A stretch of DNA of 5,967 nucleotides from Solobacterium sp. (GTDB taxonomy: Bacteria; Bacillota_I; Bacilli_A; Erysipelotrichales; Erysipelotrichaceae), in contig JAEEHG010000041.1 of the NCBI GenBank assembly GCA_016280695.1, positions 1-5,967 on the forward strand. Direction: 5' to 3'. Position numbers and translations under genes: made by a program. Below the pieces are notes generated by a model. The model did no database searches and had not been told where the DNA came from. It was given only the letters and a program-made list of their open reading frames with translations. This document shows positions 1-5,158 of the stretch, piece by piece; position 1 is the first letter of the stretch; every line of letters begins with the position of its first letter.

Positions 1-2
1 AA

Positions 3-929
3 CGGGTCATCGGGCTTGATAATCTGAATGATTATTATGATCCGGCCCTGAAAAGGAAACGCCTGGAACTGCTTTCTGGTCCCTGTTTTGTTTTTATTCA
101 CGGTGATATTACGGACCGTGGCCTGCTGGCCCGGCTGTTTGCGGAATATCATCCGGATATTGTCATCCACATGGCAGCCCAGGCCGGGGTGCGATACAGT
201 CTCATCAATCCCGATGCATATATCAGCACCAACATCACCGGCTTTCACGGTGTGTTGGAGATGTGCAGGCAATACGGGGTTCAGCATTTCGTGTTCGCTT
301 CCAGTTCGTCTGTCTACGGGGATGCGGATCATTACCCCAGTGCGGAAAATGATCCCACGGACAGGCCGCGCTCCCTGTATGCGGCAACAAAAAAGTCAGA
401 TGAAATGATAGCGTATGCATACGCAGACATGTTCGGCATACCGGTAACCGGCCTGCGGTTTTTCACCGTGTACGGACCACTGGGACGGCCGGATATGGCA
501 TACTTCAGCTTTGCGGAGAAGATGCGCAGGAAGGAAGAAATCCTGCTGTTCAACCATGGTCAGTGCGAACGGGATTTCACTTATATTGATGATGTTGTGC
601 CGGGCATTATACGGGTCAGCACCAGTGCCCCGGCAGGCCGGATTCCTTTTGCGGTATACAATATAGGGAAGGGCAGACCGGATAAATTAATGGATTTTGT
701 TGTCATCCTGAAAGAAGAGCTGATGCGGGCCGGGGTGCTGAAAAAGGATTATGACCTGGCGGCCCATATCCGGGGTGTGGATATGCAGCCGGGGGATGTG
801 AAAATAACGTTTGCCGACATCCGGAAACTGATGGAGGACTTCGGCTATGCGCCGGAAACAGATCTGCGGACCGGTCTGAGACGGTTTGCCCGGTGGTATG
901 CCGGGTATGTCGCTGACACTGCAGAATAA
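3..929 (+). CDS. NAD-dependent epimerase, UDP-glucuronate 4-epimerase type (5' truncated by window)
   Basis: The frame is open from the first complete codon, so this is the 3' part of the gene: 308 residues are visible of a family usually about 320-350 long. The missing N-terminus should hold the GxxGxxG NAD-binding turn. Visible extended SDR hallmarks, in fragment numbering: GLDNLNDYYDP at 4-14 (typical of UDP-glucuronate 4-epimerases), GDITD at 34-38, HMAAQAGVRYS at 56-66, SSSSVYG at 100-106 (catalytic Ser region), catalytic YAATK at 126-130 (Tyr126, Lys130), RFFTVYGPLGRPDMA at 152-166, RDFTYIDD at 190-197 and MQPGDV at 261-266. The enzyme is expected to be cytosolic and to interconvert UDP-glucuronate and UDP-galacturonate for capsule or exopolysaccharide. 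The exact substrate is inferred; a UDP-glucose 4-epimerase or related activity is not excluded. The internal ATG at 171 lies inside the Rossmann fold and is not the start. A probable terminator follows, so the gene closes an upstream operon. Confidence 0.9.
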   Translation, partial: RVIGLDNLNDYYDPALKRKRLELLSGPCFVFIHGDITDRGLLARLFAEYHPDIVIHMAAQAGVRYSLINPDAYISTNITGFHGVLEMCRQYGVQHFVFASSSSVYGDADHYPSAENDPTDRPRSLYAATKKSDEMIAYAYADMFGIPVTGLRFFTVYGPLGRPDMAYFSFAEKMRRKEEILLFNHGQCERDFTYIDDVVPGIIRVSTSAPAGRIPFAVYNIGKGRPDKLMDFVVILKEELMRAGVLKKDYDLAAHIRGVDMQPGDVKITFADIRKLMEDFGYAPETDLRTGLRRFARWYAGYVADTAE

Positions 930-941
930 TAAACACAGGGG

Positions 942-980
942 ATGCGGCTGCCGCATAGTGCAGAGCTGCATTTTCTTTTT
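942..980 (+). terminator. Probable intrinsic terminator after the epimerase gene
   Basis: A perfect 6-bp hairpin (ATGCGG 942-947, loop CTG, CCGCAT 951-956) is followed by a second small inverted repeat (TGCA 959-962 / 967-970), then a T-rich run TTTTCTTTTT at 971-980. An alternative fold pairs ATGCGGCT 942-949 with AGCTGCAT 964-971 (8 bp including one G-U), ending directly at the T-run, which is the more terminator-like geometry. The position, 12 bases after the epimerase stop and before the trmB promoter, fits. The stem is modest, so strength is uncertain. Confidence 0.6.
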
Positions 981-989
981 CTGTGTATA

Positions 990-998
990 TGCTACAAT
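990..998 (+). promoter_or_regulatory. Extended -10 promoter for trmB
   Basis: TGC followed by TACAAT (993-998) matches an extended -10 element (TGnTATAAT) with one mismatch. No convincing -35 hexamer lies 16-18 bases upstream, where the T-run of the terminator sits; extended -10 promoters often tolerate this. A start point near 1005 would leave a leader of about 38 bases before the trmB ATG. Confidence 0.5.
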
Positions 999-1028
999 AA
1001 ACGAGCTGCAGTAAAAATGCGGCCGGAC

Positions 1029-1035
1029 AGGAGGT
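1029..1035 (+). promoter_or_regulatory. Shine-Dalgarno deciding the trmB start
   Basis: AGGAGGT lies 7 bases before the ATG at 1043. An in-frame GTG at 1034 lies inside this site and so cannot be its target. A further ATG at 1049 is 13 bases away, so 1043 is preferred. Confidence 0.8.
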
Positions 1036-1042
1036 GCGAATC

Positions 1043-1705
1043 ATGCGAATGCGGAAAAAGAAATGGGCGGACCCGTATCTGGAAGAACATGCGGACTATG
1101 CCCTGGTCAATCCGGAAGAATATGCCGGAAAATGGAAAGAACTGCTGGGATGCACCTGCCTGCATGTTGAGATCGGCATGGGCAAGGGTGACTACCTGAA
1201 CAACATGGCGTCCATGTATCCGGCGGATGGCTGGATCGGCATTGAGAAAGAACATAATGTCGCTGCCGTTGCCTGCCGGAAAGCCCTGGAGGCGGAGAAT
1301 GCCGATATTCATAACAAACGCATGATTGTCGGGCCGGCGGAAGAGATGCTGAACTGGTTTGCGCCGCAGGAAATCGATGTGATCCATCTGAATTTTTCCG
1401 ATCCATGGCCGAAAAAATATACCCATAAGCGCCGGCTGTCCAGTACCCGGTTCCTGCAGATGTACCGGACGCTGCTGAACGCCGGCGGTTCAATCCGCAT
1501 GAAAACCGACAACAAAAATCTTTTTGAAGATTCAGTGCTGTATTTCCTGGAAAACGGGTTTACCCTGACGGAATTCTCCGTGGATTACCGGCGCAATGAA
1601 CACCCTGAGGATGCGGTGACGGAATACGAGAGCCGGTTCATGGAACTGGGCCAGCCGATTTATCAGCTCTGCGCAGTCCCGGAAGAGGGAGATATGGTAA
1701 AATAA
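1043..1705 (+). CDS. trmB: tRNA (guanine-N7-)-methyltransferase TrmB
   Basis: A 220-residue protein, the normal length for single-subunit bacterial TrmB. It uses S-adenosylmethionine to form m7G at position 46 of the tRNA variable loop and acts in the cytosol. The N-terminus MRMRKKKWADPYL and the following NPEEYAGKW are typical of Bacillota TrmB. Motif I (SAM binding) is EIGMGKG at 43-49. The family signature NFSDPWPKK at 117-125 with HKRRL at 128-132 contains the conserved Asp-Pro-Trp-Pro segment. KTDN at 154-157 and TEYE at 193-196 complete the set of substrate and cofactor contacts. No key residue is missing. The start at 1043 is fixed by the ribosome site at 1029-1035. It probably heads a two-gene transcript with the lipoprotein gene that begins 7 bases after its stop. 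Confidence 0.96.
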   Translation: MRMRKKKWADPYLEEHADYALVNPEEYAGKWKELLGCTCLHVEIGMGKGDYLNNMASMYPADGWIGIEKEHNVAAVACRKALEAENADIHNKRMIVGPAEEMLNWFAPQEIDVIHLNFSDPWPKKYTHKRRLSSTRFLQMYRTLLNAGGSIRMKTDNKNLFEDSVLYFLENGFTLTEFSVDYRRNEHPEDAVTEYESRFMELGQPIYQLCAVPEEGDMVK

Positions 1706-1712
1706 TTCTGTT

Positions 1713-2489
1713 ATGAAGAAACAATGGCTGACCGTAATTCTGGCGGTTCTGCTGACCGGCTGCACAACGGCTGCCGGCGGCGACCTGAAGAGCCGGCTGG
1801 ATATGAAAACAGATGCCGTGCAGGCTGAAAAAATCCTGCGGCCGAATTATAACGGGGCGTATTATTCGTACTACATTGATCCCGGCATCGGGAGAATCTA
1901 CGCGGACGGTACCGGCAATATTTTCATGCTGAACGGAAGGCAGTTCGTCATGAACCTGAATATCCCGTCGATTATCAACCGGCAGTACTACCGGGACCAG
2001 ATCCGCCGGTATGCCATCATCAGCGGCCTGCCCGAGGTATTGGTAAAGAACGGTTCCTATGCGGATGCCAATGACCATCAGCATGCATATACGATGTCGG
2101 TTTATCAGACGGATAAGATGTACATGACCGTGTTTGAAAGCGAAACGGTGACATTCCACTCGGTCTGCCGTGAGGATGAAGCGGCGGACATTCTGGCCGA
2201 GATGCTGCGGATTGCTCGCGGTGTAACCATCAAGACCGGGGCCGTCCTGGAAGCCTTCAGCAACCGCCAGGTGATTTCCTACAGCCGTAAACAGCTGGAA
2301 CTGTTCCAGAATATCGCTCCGGAAAACGGCGCGATTGATGAACTGTTCACCATGACGCTGAGCTATCCGGACGGTGAAGGCGGTGTCATATCCGATGACA
2401 ACTACGCTACCGACAATTTCCCGGACGGCGGCGGGGACATCGGCCCGGATGACGGGGATACGCCGGTGGAAGACATCCTTGAGGAATAG
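1713..2489 (+). CDS. Unrecognised lipoprotein with acidic C-terminal tail
   Basis: 258 residues; I do not recognise the family. The first 17 residues form a lipoprotein signal: KK at 2-3, a hydrophobic core (residues 5-14), and the lipobox LTGC at 14-17, so Cys17 should be lipidated and the protein anchored on the outer face of the membrane. Residues about 40-215 look like a folded domain with many Tyr and Ile (for example GAYYSYYIDPGIGRIYADG near 49-67) and a predicted helical stretch around EDEAADILAEMLRIARG (154-170). From about residue 218 the chain becomes Gly/Asp/Pro-rich and strongly acidic, probably disordered. The ATG at 1713 is the first in-frame start after a stop at 1698-1700. No Shine-Dalgarno lies at normal distance; a purine-rich GGAAGAGGGAG at 1681-1691 is 21 bases away. 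Translation may therefore depend on coupling with trmB. There is no clear terminator after it. Confidence 0.85.
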   Translation: MKKQWLTVILAVLLTGCTTAAGGDLKSRLDMKTDAVQAEKILRPNYNGAYYSYYIDPGIGRIYADGTGNIFMLNGRQFVMNLNIPSIINRQYYRDQIRRYAIISGLPEVLVKNGSYADANDHQHAYTMSVYQTDKMYMTVFESETVTFHSVCREDEAADILAEMLRIARGVTIKTGAVLEAFSNRQVISYSRKQLELFQNIAPENGAIDELFTMTLSYPDGEGGVISDDNYATDNFPDGGGDIGPDDGDTPVEDILEE

Positions 2490-2496
2490 CTCTGTC

Positions 2497-2525
2497 TTAA
2501 CAAGCGGAGAAAAATAGAATAAAAT
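2497..2525 (+). promoter_or_regulatory. Sigma-A-type promoter upstream of the motif protein and murC
   Basis: TTAACA (2497-2502, 5 of 6 to TTGACA), a 17-base A-rich spacer, then TAAAAT (2520-2525, 5 of 6 to TATAAT). It lies in the 68-base gap after the lipoprotein gene, with a predicted start near 2532 and a short leader carrying AAGGA at 2544-2548 ahead of the ATG at 2558. It probably drives both the motif protein and murC. Confidence 0.65.
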
Positions 2526-2557
2526 AAATTAGATATAGTAAGAAAGGAATTGTCAGT

Positions 2558-3349
2558 ATGTTCAAGAAGCTCAGTAATCTGCTGTTCGAAGAAGACGACG
2601 AAGAGTTTGTCGAAGAGATCGAAGAAGTGGAAGAGCCTGTCCAGGCACCGGTGAAGAAACCGGCCCCGCAGGCTGCCGCACCGGTTCAGGAGAAGCCGAT
2701 GCAGCGGATCGATGTGACCCAGCCGATCCCGACCGTCGAAACCAAAAAAGAGGAACCGGCTTTCCCGCCGGTCCAGAATGAGTCGGTATTCAAACAGCCG
2801 GCTGTTCAGCATGCCAGCCCGCGGCCGATCGAACCGGCCCCGGAAAAGCCGAAACCATCACTGGGCCTGACAGTTGATGATATTGCCGAAAACAAACCGG
2901 CCCAGCCGGCCCGTCCGGCTGCCCAGAAGCCGCAGCGCAAGACAAATGTCTATGAGTTCCAGCCGGTCATCAGCCCGATGTTCGGGGTGGATGAGAAGGA
3001 TCTCAACGCCATGCAGAACAGCGGCAAGGCTACCCGTCCGGGCAGCGAGAAGAAAGCCGGCCGGTCCCAGATTATATCGCCGATGTACGGGGTCAACGAG
3101 GATGCCCGTCCAAGCACGGTTCAGACAACGGTGGAAAGGTCCAACCGCATGGAGGAAATGGCTCACTCCAGGGAACGGACAGCGGCCGAAGACAGAATCC
3201 CGGAATTCTCGCTGGATGATATTCTCAGCACCCGTGACCGGGAATATGCGGCAGAGACAGCGAATACTGCCCGCATGCCGAGTCTTTTCGATACCGATGA
3301 GATTATCGATGAGACCGTGGTGATTGATAAGAATCATTTCGATGACTGA
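2558..3349 (+). CDS. Acidic, proline-rich, probably disordered protein with paired ISPM[FY]GV motifs
   Basis: 263 residues, not assigned to a family. The start is well supported by AAGGA 9 bases upstream. Order of regions: residues 1-10 (MFKKLSNLLF) could form a short amphipathic helix; 11-26 is an almost continuous Glu/Asp block; 27-128 is rich in Pro, Ala, Lys and Gln and looks disordered; 129-150 and 170-183 each carry a copy of the motif ISPM[FY]GV[DN]E; the C-terminal part is charged, with FSLDDI at 217-222. No transmembrane segment, signal peptide or enzyme motif is visible. The N-terminus resembles that of SepF (a membrane-tethering helix followed by an acidic stretch), but the SepF fold is absent. 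It lies directly upstream of murC on the same transcript, which suggests an envelope or division role (inference). Low complexity would make similarity searches weak except for the repeated motif. Confidence 0.85.
   Translation: MFKKLSNLLFEEDDEEFVEEIEEVEEPVQAPVKKPAPQAAAPVQEKPMQRIDVTQPIPTVETKKEEPAFPPVQNESVFKQPAVQHASPRPIEPAPEKPKPSLGLTVDDIAENKPAQPARPAAQKPQRKTNVYEFQPVISPMFGVDEKDLNAMQNSGKATRPGSEKKAGRSQIISPMYGVNEDARPSTVQTTVERSNRMEEMAHSRERTAAEDRIPEFSLDDILSTRDREYAAETANTARMPSLFDTDEIIDETVVIDKNHFDD
2969..3100 (+). repeat. Two copies of an ISPM[FY]GV[DN]E protein motif
   Basis: Codons 138-146 (2969-2995) read ISPMFGVDE and codons 173-181 (3074-3100) read ISPMYGVNE. The copies are 35 residues apart, both preceded by a hydrophobic residue (V or I). 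The changes are conservative and several third bases differ (ATC AGC against ATA TCG), so selection on the protein rather than recent DNA duplication is likely. They stand out as the only hydrophobic, conserved-looking islands in a disordered chain, as expected for short linear binding motifs. Confidence 0.8.
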
Positions 3350-3366
3350 GCAGGGAACAACCCGAC

Positions 3367-3374
3367 AGGAGGAA
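3367..3374 (+). promoter_or_regulatory. Shine-Dalgarno deciding the murC start
   Basis: AGGAGGAA ends 3 bases before the ATG at 3378 (5 bases from the AGGAGG core). The in-frame TTG at 3324 and ATG at 3342 lie inside the preceding gene without such a site and would add residues not seen in MurC proteins, whose Rossmann motif starts within the first ten residues. Confidence 0.85.
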
Positions 3375-3377
3375 CAT

Positions 3378-4694
3378 ATGGAATACTTCTTTATCGGCAT
3401 CAAAGGAACCGGCATGGCAGCGCTTGCCTGCATGCTTCATGACCTCGGCCACCATGTGACCGGCAGTGATCTTGACAAGCATTTCTTCACTGAAGAGGAG
3501 CTGCACAAGCGGAACATTCCGATTTATGATTTCAATCCGGAAAACATCAAGGACAACATGCATGTCATCATCGGCAATGCCTTCCTTGAAGATTTCCCGG
3601 AAGTTCAGGCGGCCCGGGCCAACAAGACATGTGTCTGCGCCCGCTATCATGAATTCGTCGGTGAATTCCTGAAGCCTTACAAGACAGTTGCCTGTGCCGG
3701 CAGCCATGGCAAGTCCACTACTACCGGCATGGTTTCCTGCATGCTTCCGGAAGCCGGCGAAACCGGCTGGCTGATCGGTGACGGCGAAGGCCACATCACA
3801 AAGGACACAGTTTACTTCGCGCTGGAAGCGGATGAATTCCGCCGTCATTTCCTGGCCTATCATCCGGCCTATGCCATTGTGACCAATGTTGATATTGATC
3901 ATGTGGACTACTTCAAGGACAAGGCAGATTACCGCAGTGCTTATGAGCAGTTCTCCATGAACGTCACCAAAGGCATGGTTATCTTCGGCGAAGACGAAGA
4001 GGCGCGGATGATGAACCTGAATCCGGACGTGCCGCATTACTGGTACGGTCTGGAAGACAACGATGATATCCAGGCAGTCAATGTGGATGAAAGAAACGAC
4101 GGGATGGACTTCGATGTCCTGTTTAACAAGGAATTCTTCGGACACTTCTCACTGCCGTTTGTCGGCCACCATCTGCTGCTGAATTCCCTCGGCACCATCA
4201 GTGTCGGTATTCTGGAAGGTATGACCGCCGAGCAGATCGAACGCGGTCTGTCCCGCTTTACCGGGGTCAAGCGCAGATTCGTCATTGAAACCGACGGTGA
4301 AGACATCTTCGTTGACGACTACGCGCATCATCCGACCGAAGTGGGTGTGGTCATTGACGCGGCCCGCAAGAGGTGGCCGGACCGCAAGCTGGTTGCCATC
4401 TTCAAGCCGCACCGGGCATCCCGGGTCAAGTACTTTGCGGACGACTTTGCCAGAGCCCTCAAGAAGGCTGACCGGATCTACCTCTGCGACTTCACCAGCA
4501 TTGACGACAAGCAGGACGGCACCAATATCGATATCACTTACCTGCAGGAACGTCTGCCGGAATCTGTCATTCTGACGGAAGATGAAGCCGGGGCAGAAGT
4601 GCTTTCCAAGGAAAAGCCGGCGGTATTCCTGTTCATGTCGAGCAAGGACATTTACTGGCTGGCAAATCTAGTAAAGCGCTCTCATAATTCTTGA
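3378..4694 (+). CDS. murC: UDP-N-acetylmuramate--L-alanine ligase MurC
   Basis: 438 residues, close to the Bacillota norm of about 430-460. This cytosolic ATP-dependent ligase adds L-alanine to UDP-MurNAc, the first step of the peptidoglycan stem peptide. Domain 1: GIKGTGMAALA (7-17), the UDP-binding Rossmann turn. Domain 2: P-loop GSHGKSTTTG at 108-117 (Lys112, Ser113; the common form is GTHGKTTTT), LEADEF at 149-154 with the acidic metal and catalytic residues, and TNVDIDHVDYF at 169-179. Then GVKRRF (296-301). Domain 3: DDYAHHPTEV at 313-322, the Mur-ligase signature, and FKPHRASR at 342-349. Lineage-type variants: HHLLLNS (264-270) where many MurC proteins have HN..N, and MSSKDI (420-425) where GAGDI is usual. 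No essential residue appears lost. It is probably co-transcribed with the gene 28 bases upstream. No terminator is visible after it, so read-through into the DUF948 gene is possible. Confidence 0.96.
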   Translation: MEYFFIGIKGTGMAALACMLHDLGHHVTGSDLDKHFFTEEELHKRNIPIYDFNPENIKDNMHVIIGNAFLEDFPEVQAARANKTCVCARYHEFVGEFLKPYKTVACAGSHGKSTTTGMVSCMLPEAGETGWLIGDGEGHITKDTVYFALEADEFRRHFLAYHPAYAIVTNVDIDHVDYFKDKADYRSAYEQFSMNVTKGMVIFGEDEEARMMNLNPDVPHYWYGLEDNDDIQAVNVDERNDGMDFDVLFNKEFFGHFSLPFVGHHLLLNSLGTISVGILEGMTAEQIERGLSRFTGVKRRFVIETDGEDIFVDDYAHHPTEVGVVIDAARKRWPDRKLVAIFKPHRASRVKYFADDFARALKKADRIYLCDFTSIDDKQDGTNIDITYLQERLPESVILTEDEAGAEVLSKEKPAVFLFMSSKDIYWLANLVKRSHNS

Positions 4695-4719
4695 AAACTG
4701 TTTCATATTCCCGTATAAT
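4691..4719 (+). promoter_or_regulatory. Near-consensus sigma-A promoter overlapping the murC stop codon
   Basis: TTGAAA (4691-4696), exactly 17 bases, then TATAAT (4714-4719, perfect). The -35 box contains the murC TGA (4692-4694). The predicted start is near 4726, about 19 bases before the ATG at 4745. This is the best-scoring promoter by eye in the window, and it gives the two downstream genes their own transcription. Confidence 0.8.
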
Positions 4720-4731
4720 GTCCATGAAAGA

Positions 4732-4737
4732 GAGAGG
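4732..4737 (+). promoter_or_regulatory. Shine-Dalgarno for the DUF948 gene
   Basis: GAGAGG, within a longer purine run, lies 7 bases before the ATG at 4745. An in-frame ATG at 4724 sits at about the predicted transcription start and could not have a ribosome site on that mRNA, so 4745 is chosen. Confidence 0.65.
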
Positions 4738-4744
4738 CGCTTTT

Positions 4745-5158
4745 ATGGATGAACTGATTATTGCCTTAAAAAACGTATCAGAGCAGTTCCTGCCTATTTT
4801 AGGCGCGGTTGCTCTGATTTTTCTTTGCATTCTGCTGAAGAAGGTCTGGAAGCTGATTGACCAGCTGACGGTAACGATCGCTTCCATTGATCCGACCATC
4901 AAGCTGGCAAACCAGAGTATTGAGAAGGTCCAGGCCCCGCTGGATACGGTGGTGAAGCTGAGCCATACGATCGATGATGCCCGGGACAAGACCGTTGACA
5001 GCATTTCCAAGGCAGCGGCCTATGCCAGTGAGAATCTGGAGACTTTGAAGGAAAAAGTGCAGGAAAAGCGGCAGCCGGCGGATACCGGTACCGTTGTTGT
5101 GGACACATATCCGCAGACAGAAAATAACAACGCAAAGGAGGACGGAGAAAATGTGTGA
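4745..5158 (+). CDS. DUF948 (YtxG-like) single-pass membrane protein
   Basis: 137 residues, about the usual size of DUF948 proteins. One transmembrane segment at about residues 15-31 (core FLPILGAVALIFLCILL), followed by a basic patch (KKVWK, 32-36) that favours a cytoplasmic C-terminal side. Residues 37-105 form a long helical stretch with recurring hydrophobic spacing (SIDPTIKLANQSIEKVQAPL, then VVKLSHTIDDARDKTVDSIS), as in the DUF948 family, whose members resemble methyl-accepting or t-SNARE-like coiled coils. The last 30 residues are polar and probably disordered. The function is unknown; YtxG of Bacillus is recalled as lying just downstream of murC in a stress-linked operon. Here the gene has a sigma-A-like promoter rather than a visible stress-sigma one. 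It overlaps the next gene by 8 bases, indicating tight coupling. Confidence 0.8.
   Translation: MDELIIALKNVSEQFLPILGAVALIFLCILLKKVWKLIDQLTVTIASIDPTIKLANQSIEKVQAPLDTVVKLSHTIDDARDKTVDSISKAAAYASENLETLKEKVQEKRQPADTGTVVVDTYPQTENNNAKEDGENV
5134..5141 (+). promoter_or_regulatory. Strong Shine-Dalgarno deciding the helical-protein start
   Basis: AAAGGAGG lies 9 bases before the ATG at 5151 and inside the end of the DUF948 gene. The frame is open upstream to a TTG at 5094, but that has no ribosome site and its translation (LWTHIRRQK...) does not resemble the rest of the protein. Confidence 0.85.

Noticed and set aside
88..408. Alternative + frame inside the epimerase gene
   Set aside because: It has no ribosome site, and the overlapping frame carries all the epimerase motifs continuously from the window start.
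1034..1042. GTG start for trmB adding three residues
   Set aside because: The GTG is part of the AGGAGGTG ribosome site itself; the ATG at 1043 is correctly spaced.
1638..2159. Open frame on the minus strand (173 codons) opposite trmB and the lipoprotein gene
   Set aside because: It spans the end of one real gene and half of another with no protein features. The + strand reading has a lipobox and TrmB motifs.
2534..2539. TATAGT as an alternative -10 box before the motif protein
   Set aside because: It lacks a -35 partner at 16-18 bases and lies too close to the ribosome site; TTAACA-17-TAAAAT just upstream is better.
3303..4145. Open frame on the minus strand (280 codons) opposite murC
   Set aside because: It lies opposite the conserved MurC domains, has no recognisable product, and is explained by codon bias of murC.
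4693..4704. Possible operator GAAA-ACTG-TTTC inside the promoter spacer
   Set aside because: Only 4-base arms match, which is expected by chance in an AT-rich spacer; there is no second copy nearby.
5151..5156. Cys at position 2 of the helical protein as a lipidation site
   Set aside because: There is no signal peptide or lipobox before it; the protein begins directly with charged residues.
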